Shown in pieces: positions 1-7,700 of a DNA stretch of 20,999 nt (position 1 is the first letter of the stretch; the number at the start of each line of letters is the position of its first letter). The notes beneath the pieces were generated by a model. It was given only the letters and a program-made list of their open reading frames with translations. It made no database searches and was not told where the DNA came from. Both the position numbers and the translations under genes were made by a program. Source of the stretch: Strigomonas culicis (taxonomy: Eukaryota > Euglenozoa > Kinetoplastea > Trypanosomatida > Trypanosomatidae); contig AUXH01000337.1 in NCBI GenBank assembly GCA_000482145.1, positions 1-20,999 of the forward strand. The letters are read 5' to 3'.

Positions 1-1661
1 CCGCCCGCCCCCTCCGCCGCGGTCCCTGCCGCGGCCGCCGTCGTGGCCGCGCTGCGCGCCTCGAGCACCGCGCTGTTGCGCTTCCGCTGCGACTCCTGGA
101 AGTCGTTGAGCGTCGGCGGCGCGGGGTACATGGCCTGCATCTCGCGCAGCATGAGTCGGATCTGTCGGCATAGCTGCAGTTGCGGCACGTTGGAGAAGCG
201 GGTGAAGAAGGACAGCGCGAGGCCGCGGTGGGTGGCGGTCATTTTTGCCGTCGCCGCCTCCATCCACGCGCGCCACCGCGCATCCATCACCTCCGTGAGC
301 GGCGCCGGCTCCGCTCCGTCGTTGCCCTCCGTGGACGTCTTGGCGCCGCCGCCCGCCTTCGCGGCGGTGGCCAGCTTCGCGCTGTTCAGAATATCGCTCG
401 AGAGGATGGAGCTCGTCACAGGCGCCGCCTTCGTGTCGGGGTACAGGCACTCGCGCAGTCCGCGCGCAAACTCGCGGCAGAGCGAGAAGAAGGTGTGGCA
501 CATCTCCTTGTCGCCCACGTAGCGGTCGAAGAAGGCGACCGGGACGAGCGTGCCGCTCGGCACGCCGTGCGGCGCCGCACGCGCCGCGGCCGCCCGCCGC
601 ACCTCCGCCTCCCCCGCGGACGCCGTCGGCAGGAAAAGGCTGCGCTGCAGAATCTCCTGCACCGTCCAGCAGCCGAAGGCGCCGACGACACGCACCTCGA
701 CCTGCGTCGCCAGGTTGTTCGCGCGCTCCCGCAGCGGCACCGGGATCCAGTCCACGTCGTCGCCGGTCGTGGTGGGGTGCTCCCGCGCCCACGCCGCAAG
801 GCCCTCGAGCACGTCCGTCGGCGTCACGACGAGGTCGCGCATGTCATTGAAGATGCTGAGCCGCTGCTTGTTGTTCACCGCGAAGTTGTTGTTGCCGGAG
901 CGGTGGTGGCGCTGGATGCCCGCCGCGAAGTAGATCTTTGCGCGTACGTCGGCCGGGATGCGGGTGCGGACGAGCAACACAACGCTCGGCAGCGGCCGCG
1001 GCAGCTGCGGCACCGCGCCGCCATCCGCCGCCGCCGCTGCGGCGCCGTCGAGGGGGTGCACCGCGGCGGCCGCCTGCCGCAGCGCCTCCGTCGTCTCGAA
1101 GAGCACCGCCTGCTCCGTCTGCGTGACGAAGAGGTCGTACAGCTCCGCGCGGCTCGCGAAGGGCACGTCACGTTGCTCCAGCTTCTCCTGCATCCCACGG
1201 AGGGTCTCCAGCATCGCCTCGCGCGCCGGGTCCCCGCGCTGCTCGGCCGCCTCCAGCAGTGCCTGCTGCGCCAGCACCTCCAGCGCGCTGTAGCTCGCGG
1301 TCGGGTCGAGGAAGGCGCCGGGCGACCACGTGTCCTCCGATTGAAAGTGATACCGCGGGTTCTGGTGCCGGCGGGCGGACCAGAGCTGCTGGAACAGCGG
1401 CGCGTCGGGCGACGGGAAGAAGTCGTGCGTCAGCGGCAGCACGCGGTGTTCGTAGTAGTACGTGAGCTCTGTGCTGCGGTACGCGCCCTTGCCCTTCTTT
1501 GCCGGTGGCGGCGTCGCCGCGCCGCGACCGGTGGGCTTGCCGGTGGCAGCCGCCTCGCCCTCCTCCATGCCGCCGTACGCATACTCAGGCGGCGCCCGGC
1601 TAATAAAGGGGAGGTTACGATGGGTGTCGGTCACGAGCTCGTGTGAGGGTGTAAGGCCCAT
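1..1661 (-). CDS. MG-family protein D, N-terminal 553 residues (3' end outside window)
   Basis: The open frame runs from the ATG at 1661 to the window edge without a stop, so the C-terminus is missing. I do not recognise a named family. The protein starts MGLTPSH, a plausible N-myristoylation signal (Gly2, Ser6), and has a Lys/Gly-rich linker near residues 53-59. It shares ordered blocks with the proteins at 2289-4142 and 15614-18637: PLTHDFFPSPDAPLFQQL at about 76-93, RAELYDLF with LFETTEALRQA at about 171-197, a VVGAFG strand, a FFDRY...EMC block corresponding to the K-x-AGEQ block of the others, and FSNVPQLQL corresponding to their N-I-P-x-L block. It is the most divergent of the three and lacks the AGEQ residues. 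The end of the visible part is Ala-rich and probably disordered. Membrane-associated function is inference from the N-terminus only. The start is chosen because the gap upstream is AT-rich and the splice acceptor at about 1766 precedes it. Confidence 0.85.
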   Translation of the reverse strand, partial: MGLTPSHELVTDTHRNLPFISRAPPEYAYGGMEEGEAAATGKPTGRGAATPPPAKKGKGAYRSTELTYYYEHRVLPLTHDFFPSPDAPLFQQLWSARRHQNPRYHFQSEDTWSPGAFLDPTASYSALEVLAQQALLEAAEQRGDPAREAMLETLRGMQEKLEQRDVPFASRAELYDLFVTQTEQAVLFETTEALRQAAAAVHPLDGAAAAAADGGAVPQLPRPLPSVVLLVRTRIPADVRAKIYFAAGIQRHHRSGNNNFAVNNKQRLSIFNDMRDLVVTPTDVLEGLAAWAREHPTTTGDDVDWIPVPLRERANNLATQVEVRVVGAFGCWTVQEILQRSLFLPTASAGEAEVRRAAAARAAPHGVPSGTLVPVAFFDRYVGDKEMCHTFFSLCREFARGLRECLYPDTKAAPVTSSILSSDILNSAKLATAAKAGGGAKTSTEGNDGAEPAPLTEVMDARWRAWMEAATAKMTATHRGLALSFFTRFSNVPQLQLCRQIRLMLREMQAMYPAPPTLNDFQESQRKRNSAVLEARSAATTAAAAGTAAEGAG

Positions 1662-2288
1662 TTTTGTTTCTTTTTTTTCTTTTTTTTTTCTTAACGACTC
1701 TGTGATTGGCTTTTCCTTCTTCGTGTATCGGTTTACTTGTTTACTTTTGTGTGTTTGTATTTCTGCTGTTTTTTTTTTTTGCGGATAATAGGGAAAGAAA
1801 AAAGTAAGTGTACGCGCGCTGTATTGCTAAATTGGAAATCTAATTGCGAGCAAAGAAAAGAATTCAAAGGAGAGTGCACTTCGTGAACCGGAATGAAAGT
1901 AATATGTATTATTATTTGCTTATGTATGTACAAAAGAAAAAAAATACTAAACTATGTTTGACCTTTTATCAGAAGCGAGAAAAGAAAAGAAGAACAAGAT
2001 AGATAACGGAAGTGCAAACAGACCAATAATAAGGAAAGGGCTAACTAGCCATCCCTTACAAGTAAATGGCAAAAACAATAGCTGTAAAAACAACACAACT
2101 GTTTGTTTGCTTCTTGTCTAAAAAAAGGCATTAATATCATCCACGACATAATATGAAATCAGAATCAAATGAAAAGGAAAAAAAAACGAGAAGAAAGGCC
2201 AATAAACTATTCATTAATAAAAAAAAAGTGGGAATTATGTAACGATATACAGACCACATTTTCGTTTTTGTTTTTTACGTTTTTTTTA
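1662..2288. other. AT-rich intergenic region (3' UTR of protein C, 5' UTR of protein D)
   Basis: This 627-base gap is A/T-rich, in sharp contrast to both flanking genes. Reading on the minus strand it should hold the 3' UTR of the 2289-4142 gene, its polyadenylation site and the spliced-leader acceptor of the downstream gene. Apart from that acceptor and short A or T runs, I see no RNA gene or conserved ORF. Confidence 0.7.
1766..1807 (-). promoter_or_regulatory. Predicted spliced-leader trans-splice acceptor for protein D
   Basis: On the minus strand a pyrimidine tract (TTACTTTTTTCTTTCCC, 1791-1807) is followed by an A run and the first AG, in CAGCAG, at 1767-1766. The predicted 5' UTR is about 105 bases. 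Pyrimidine tract plus first AG is the known kinetoplastid trans-splicing signal; use of this particular AG is inferred. Confidence 0.55.
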
Positions 2289-4142
2289 TTATTCAACAGA
2301 CTGTGCAACTGCACTCGCATTCCAATTCCACCTGTACCTTCTGACGCCGCCCACGTCCTCGAACTGCTTCACCGTGCACCCCCGCACGTCCCGCCGCGGT
2401 GTGACGGCGCCCTCTCCCTGCGCCTCGTCCGCCACGGGTAAGACGATGCGCTCGTGCACGCCGCTGTTGCGCCAAGTGCCGTGGCGGCGGTGGGCTTCCC
2501 TTGTCGCCGTCGCCGCCACCCCCCGCGGGCTGCAGAACGCAGAGGCGGCGCTACCCCGCCGCAGCGGCAGCGCGCGGTCCACATCCGTGCCGACAGGGAG
2601 CACGCCGAAGTGGTAGGTCTCCCCTTGAAACACCACCTCCCACACACGGAAGCTGCCTGGGGACGGGCCCGCCGCCGTGACCCAGTGCGCGTCGTCCGCC
2701 GGCGCGTGCAGCGCCCACTTGTACATCACCTTCAGCCACGACACCACGACGTCCTCCGGCGAGAGCACCGCGGCGGGCACCACCTCCCAGCGCGGCAGCA
2801 GCAGCGCGCCCGTCGCGCGGTGAAAGCGCTGCCGCAGCAGCGTGTGAGGGGGGAGTGGGTGGGACCCCAGGCGGCCGCCGCGCGGGCCCACCACCGCGTA
2901 GACCGCCTCTTCGCCATCGTCGCCATCCGCTTCGGTGGTCTCACTCGCGCGCCCCGGCCACGACGCGTCCATCTGTGTCCGCAGGAGCGCGAGGAGGGCG
3001 GGGCCGCTCGTCGCGTCTGGCAGCCGGCGCGGCGGCGGCGACGATGCACCGGCATCGCCCGGCTCACCCTCCAGGAAGCCATAGAAGAAAAAGCGCGGGA
3101 GGTGCGGTGGTGCGTGAAAGACGACGCGCATGTAGGAGTGTGCGAGAAGGGCGGCGACCGCCTCCGCGTCCTCCGCCTCGAGCCGCCCCCACACCATCTG
3201 CCCCTCGCGCCGCACGGCGCTGAGCCGCCGCAGCAGCGGCGGCGGGGCGCCCTCCGTCTCCCCCCGCAGCCGCTCGCGCAGCTCCCGCAACATGCAGAGG
3301 TAGGGCAGGTCCGTGCGCAGGCAGCTGAACTGCAGCCGCGGCAGCGGCGCCGCTGCGCCGACGCGGTGGCACTGCTCCACGTACAGGAAGGCGGCCTGAT
3401 AGATGGCGCGACACAGGTGCTGCTCCCCCGCCGCCTTGGAGATGAAGAGGAACAGCTCGTAGCTTGTCGCGAGCGCCGGGTCGTCCAACGTCGGCAGCTT
3501 GGTGAAGGTCGCGGGGCCGTCCGCCGCGACGACAGGGACGAGGCCGATGAAGCCCGCCACCGTGTAGGCGCGGCCCGCGCGCAGCACGACGCTGTCCGCG
3601 GGCGCCCCGTCGCGCAGTGACGGCCGGCCGACGCGCGCGGTGGGGTGCTCGACGGCGATGGCGCAGGGGATGGGCAGCGCCGGCTCCGGCCGCGCCCACG
3701 CCGCCCGCAGCGCCTCGTCCGTGTCGTAGAGCCGCTGCTCGTAGGCCGCGACCGTCAGCGCGTACAGCTCGTCCACGCTGCGGACGCCGAGCGCGGCGGG
3801 GGGAGGCAGCGCGTCGAGCGGGGCCTCCCCCGCGCGCCGGCTGTGGTAGCGCACGCAGGGCTCGCAGCAGACGTGGAAAAACTGCTGCATCAGTGGCAGC
3901 GTCGCCGGCGCCGCGCCGGGCTCGAACCGCGCGACGGGTCGCTCCAGTCCGTCGCCCGGCGCCTGGATCCGGTTCATGAAGCGCTTCGTGAGGGGCAGCA
4001 GTGTCACGCGCTTGCGCTTCCGGTGGCGCTGCGGCGCGTGCTCGTCATCGTGGGAGCCGCTGGCGGGGCGGGAGAGGGAGGGGGCTGCGTCCACGTCGGA
4101 GAGGTACTGACTCAGGCACTGACGTGACGGTGCAGCACCCAT
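2289..4142 (-). CDS. MG-family protein C, 617 residues, putative N-myristoylated protein
   Basis: ATG at 4142, TAA stop. No named family is recognised. It starts MGAAPSRQC: Gly2 is a likely myristoylation site, Cys9 could be palmitoylated, and an RHRKRKR basic patch at 39-45 could help bind acidic membrane. Blocks shared with the proteins at 1-1661 and 15614-18637 are, in order: LLPLTKRF (48-55), LPLMQQFFHV (82-91), DELYALT with LYDTDEALRAAW (124-149), IPCAIAV (158-164), a short strand at about 188-206, FLFISKAAGEQHLCR (231-245) and LRTDLPYLCMLREL (275-288). The second half also pairs with protein B, including an AP-x-D-x-AWVT-like block and a G-x-x-Y-x-x-G-x-x-P block, and it ends RYRWNWN near the C-terminus. 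There are no clear membrane helices. It looks like a compact version of protein B without the long low-complexity inserts. Function is unknown. Confidence 0.9.
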   Translation of the reverse strand: MGAAPSRQCLSQYLSDVDAAPSLSRPASGSHDDEHAPQRHRKRKRVTLLPLTKRFMNRIQAPGDGLERPVARFEPGAAPATLPLMQQFFHVCCEPCVRYHSRRAGEAPLDALPPPAALGVRSVDELYALTVAAYEQRLYDTDEALRAAWARPEPALPIPCAIAVEHPTARVGRPSLRDGAPADSVVLRAGRAYTVAGFIGLVPVVAADGPATFTKLPTLDDPALATSYELFLFISKAAGEQHLCRAIYQAAFLYVEQCHRVGAAAPLPRLQFSCLRTDLPYLCMLRELRERLRGETEGAPPPLLRRLSAVRREGQMVWGRLEAEDAEAVAALLAHSYMRVVFHAPPHLPRFFFYGFLEGEPGDAGASSPPPRRLPDATSGPALLALLRTQMDASWPGRASETTEADGDDGEEAVYAVVGPRGGRLGSHPLPPHTLLRQRFHRATGALLLPRWEVVPAAVLSPEDVVVSWLKVMYKWALHAPADDAHWVTAAGPSPGSFRVWEVVFQGETYHFGVLPVGTDVDRALPLRRGSAASAFCSPRGVAATATREAHRRHGTWRNSGVHERIVLPVADEAQGEGAVTPRRDVRGCTVKQFEDVGGVRRYRWNWNASAVAQSVE

Positions 4143-4158
4143 CGGTTCTCGAGTAACA

Positions 4159-4205
4159 CTAGGGGAAGAGAATCAAAAAAAGAGATCAGAACGGAAAAAA
4201 AAGAC
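4159..4205 (-). promoter_or_regulatory. Predicted spliced-leader trans-splice acceptor for protein C
   Basis: On the minus strand a strong interrupted pyrimidine tract runs from about 4205 to 4162 (T runs, then TTCTCTTCCCC) and ends directly in TAG, with the AG at 4160-4159. This gives a very short 5' UTR of about 16 bases and firmly supports the ATG at 4142. Confidence 0.7.
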
Positions 4206-4223
4206 TAACGATAGGACACTAGG

Positions 4224-4254
4224 ACACACACACACGCACATATATATATATATA
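4224..4254. repeat. (AC)n followed by (TA)n microsatellite
   Basis: An AC dinucleotide run with one G interruption (4224-4240) passes directly into seven TA units (4241-4254). It lies in the untranslated gap between the ABC transporter and the MGAAPSR gene. Confidence 0.95.
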
Positions 4255-4709
4255 GAGTGCACGAAATTAAAAAAAAAAAAGAAGTGACAGGTATTATGAA
4301 ACCAAGGGCCTGAAGATACACAGGTTAATAAATAAAACAAAGTGAAGGTGAGCAAAATGATGGTATCTAATCCATTATGGTGAGAGGAAGAGAAAATGAA
4401 GGAGAAGAGCAGAGACAGTCTTGAAAAACAGTTGGAAGGAAAAAAGAGAGAATTTTAAATTACGGAAGGCTTTTTTGTTTCACTTCGCCAACTTTTTTCT
4501 GTTATTGCTTTGTGTGTATAAGTGTACACGCGTTTCCTTGTCTGCCTTTTGATGCTACTCCTTGTTACCATAGAGTAGAGCATAGCACGCTAGCCAAAAA
4601 AAAAAAATGTGTGATGTTAAGTAATTTGTGTTTTAATGATTAGAATCGTGGTAGTATTAAGCGCCAGGAGAGAGAGAATGGAAAAAAAAAAGGATAGGCA
4701 GTAATGCCG

Positions 4710-7700
4710 TTAAATGCAATCCTTTAAAAACTCGTTCACGGCCTCCGCGACGGCGGCCTGACACTCCAGCGTCCGCTGTGCCTCGGACAACCCCGCCCCC
4801 TCCACGTCCTCCTGCTGTTGCTGCCGCTGCCGGCACTTGAGCACGGCGCCCTGCGTCACAAGGTGGTGGAAACGCGAGTCCGCGCGCTGCACCAAGTCGC
4901 GCGGCGCGCCCTGCTCGACGAGCCGGCCGCGCTCCATCACAAGGATGCGGTCGCAGCCGGCGACGGTGTGGAGGCGGTGGGCGATCGTCACCACCGTGTA
5001 GCGCGCGAAGCTCTCCCGCACGACGCGCTGCACCTGGCGGTCGAGGGCCGGGTCCACGCTCGCGGTCGCCTCGTCGAGGAGAATGAACTGGCTGCCCTTC
5101 TTCAGCAGCGCCCGCGCGAGGCAGAGCAGCTGCCGCTGGCCGACGCTGATGTTGCGCCCGCCGTCCTGCACCGCGTCGTCGATGCCGAGGCGGTCCGCGG
5201 ACAGCCCGACGAGCCGCAGCGTCTCCGCGATCTCCGCGTCGCCACAGAGGCCGAAGGGGTCCACGTTGCTGCGCACGGTGCCCTCGAAGAGCAGCGGGTC
5301 CTGGGGGATGAGGGAGAAGAGCTGGCGCAGCGCCGGCAGCGGGTAGGAGGAGGCTGGGCGGCCGCACACGTGCAGCTCGCCGCCGCTGATGTCCACAAGC
5401 CGCAACAGCGCCTGCAGCAGGGTGGACTTGCCGCTGCCGGTGCGGCCGACGACGCCGACCTTCTCCCCGCGGCGGATGGCGAAGCTCACCTGCTGCAACA
5501 CGAGGGGCAGGCCCGCGCGGTAGCGCAGGTCGACGCGGTGCAGCACCAGCGTTCCGGCCATCGCGTCCGCCGGCGGGGGCGCCGCCGCCGCCGCCTCGCC
5601 GACCACCACGGCGGTCGCGTCGGCGCCGCCGCCGTCCTCGTCGCGGAGATAGAGCGCCTCGTGCTCGACCGCCTCGACGTAGTGCACGATGCGCTGCGCG
5701 CTGTTCATACACGCCTCCGTGAGCGCCCCCTGCTTCACCGTCACCGGCAGCGTCCAGAAGAGCTGCAGGCACATGGTGAGCGACAGCGAGATGAGCGCCA
5801 CGCGCGACGCCGGCAGCGCGTCGCCCGCCTCCCACACGCGCTCCGCGAAGCCGATCGCGACGACCGCGAGGAGGATGGCGCAGCCGATGAGCTCCAGCCG
5901 GAGCACGAGCCACTGCTCCGCCACGCGCTCGAGATAGGCCGCCGCGTAGACGCGGTCCAGCCGCCGCAGCGCGACGTGGAAGAGCACGCGCGCCTTGCCG
6001 TAGGCCGCGATCGCCGCGCGGCCGCCCAGCACCGCCTCCAGCAGCGAGTACATGGGCGACTCCGCGATGCTGCCGCGCCGCCGCACCTCGCGCACGATCC
6101 GCGCAAAGAAGCGGAGGAGGCACACGAAGCCGATGACCGCCGCGGCGACGACGACGGCGGTAAGGGGGGTGGAGTACACCGCGATGCTCAGCGAGATGAT
6201 GGGCGACCACAGCACGTCCGCGAAGAACATGAACTCCTGCGGCAGGTCGCTGTCCAGCACGTACAGGTCCTTGCCGAAGCGGTTGAGGATGCGGCCGATC
6301 GGCGTCGCGTCGAAGAAGGCCACCTTCGCGCTCGCCACCGACCAGAGCAGCTCGCGGTGCAGCGCCGCGCTGCCACTGCGCAGGAAGTGGTACGCAAAGA
6401 GGTACCGCAGCGGCGTCACCACCGCCGTGGCACCGATGATGCAGGCGTAGAGCCGTAAGTAGTGCGCGTCGCTGAAGTCGGCGTAGCGGCGCGCCGCCCA
6501 GACGGAGAGCCACACGTCGCCCAGCGCGATGAGCAGGCGTAGGAGGAGGAAGGCGGCCATGACGAGCGCGCCGTGCACGACGCCGCCGGCCGACCGCATG
6601 AAGCGCGTGTACACCGCGACGGGCACATGGCCGCTCTCTTTCTCCTCGTCCTCGATCAGCTTCAGCCCGGCGCCGCCGCCGCCGCCCGCCGCGGCCTTCT
6701 CCGCGCCGCACGCACCCGACGACGCCTCCGACGGGGGCTGGCCGGCCCCCGCCAGCGGCTCGTCGTGGCGACAGTACCGCCGCTCGCCCTCCACTGCCTC
6801 CTGCTGCTGCATCGGGGGGCCAAAGCGACCCGCGCCGGCGGCGGGGCCGTGCAGTGGACTGGCGGCGGTCTCCGCCAGCGCCAGTGGGTCCGCCTCCCTC
6901 TCCTCTGCCTCCTCCTCCGCCCCGGCGGGGGCGCTGCCCGCGACGGCCTGCCGCCGCTCCTTCCGGTAGTCGGCCTCCAGCCGGGCCCGCCACGCGCTCG
7001 CCTGGTAGGCGGCGTGGTCGCCCTGGAAGACCACGCGGCCCTCCGCCAGCACGACGATGAGGTCCGCGTGGGGGAGGGCGTAGAGGTGGTGGGTCGCGAG
7101 CACGCGCGTCTTGGCGCGCAGCGCGTCCAGTATGACGTCGCGCAGGATCTGGTGCCCGACATGCGCGTCGAGCGCGGCGAGGGGGTCGTCCAGCAGGTAC
7201 ACCTGGCGGTCCGCGTATACGGCGCGCGCGAGGCTGACGCGCGCCTTCTGGCCGCCGCTGAGGTTGACGCCGTGCTCGCCGATCGCGGCCTGCAGCCCGC
7301 CGTCGAGGTCGCGCATGTCTGCCTCGAGCTGGCAGCAGCGCACCGCGCGCGCGACACGCGCCGCGTCGCGCGCGCCGCTGAAGAAGGTGATGTTCGCCTC
7401 CACCGTGTCCTGCATGATCCACGCCTGCTGCGGCGCGTAGGCGATGCTGCGCGCCGCGCACACCTCGCCCTCCACCACCGCGAAGGCGCCGAGGAGGGAC
7501 GTCAGCAGTGTTGACTTGCCACTGCCCGTCGCGCCGACGACGACGGTCAGACCGCCGCGGGGGAGCCGCAGCTGCACATCCTGCAGCAGCGGCTTGGCGA
7601 CCAGCGCATAGCGGTCCGCCCCACCGTCCGCCTTCGCCGCCGCCGCGCCATCCCCCTCCGCATCCGACGCCTCCGGCGTGTCGGCGACCGGCTGCCACTC

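Larger units (their letters stand above)
4143..4709. other. AT-rich intergenic region (3' UTR of ABC transporter, 5' UTR of protein C)
   Basis: This 567-base AT-rich gap holds the acceptor for the 2289-4142 gene close to its ATG, a CA/TA dinucleotide repeat, and many A runs that become U runs in the minus-strand transcript. No ORF with coding-like composition or RNA gene was seen. Confidence 0.7.

Noticed and set aside
180..1646. 488-codon plus-strand frame opposite the gene at 1-1661
   Set aside because: Arg-rich antisense shadow. The opposite minus frame is fully open and homologous to two other genes in the window.
1662..2288. Small frames and possible RNA genes in the AT-rich gaps
   Set aside because: Short frames here are Lys/Asn/Phe-rich translations of homopolymers, and no tRNA-like or convincing snoRNA box arrangement could be read.
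1..4142. Membership of the MG-starting proteins in the calpain-like/SMP-1 (DUF1935) myristoylated family
   Set aside because: Besides Met-Gly there is no Cys-rich acylation motif, no calpain catalytic region and no recognisable DUF1935 pattern. The conserved blocks are different.
4224..4254. CA/TA repeat as an origin, centromere or strand-switch landmark
   Set aside because: It is short, lies between two genes of the same strand, and similar dinucleotide runs are common in kinetoplastid untranslated regions.
5068..7580. Asp in place of Glu after Walker B in NBD1 as evidence of decay
   Set aside because: Asp at this position is normal for the degenerate first site of ABCC transporters. NBD2 keeps Glu and all motifs.
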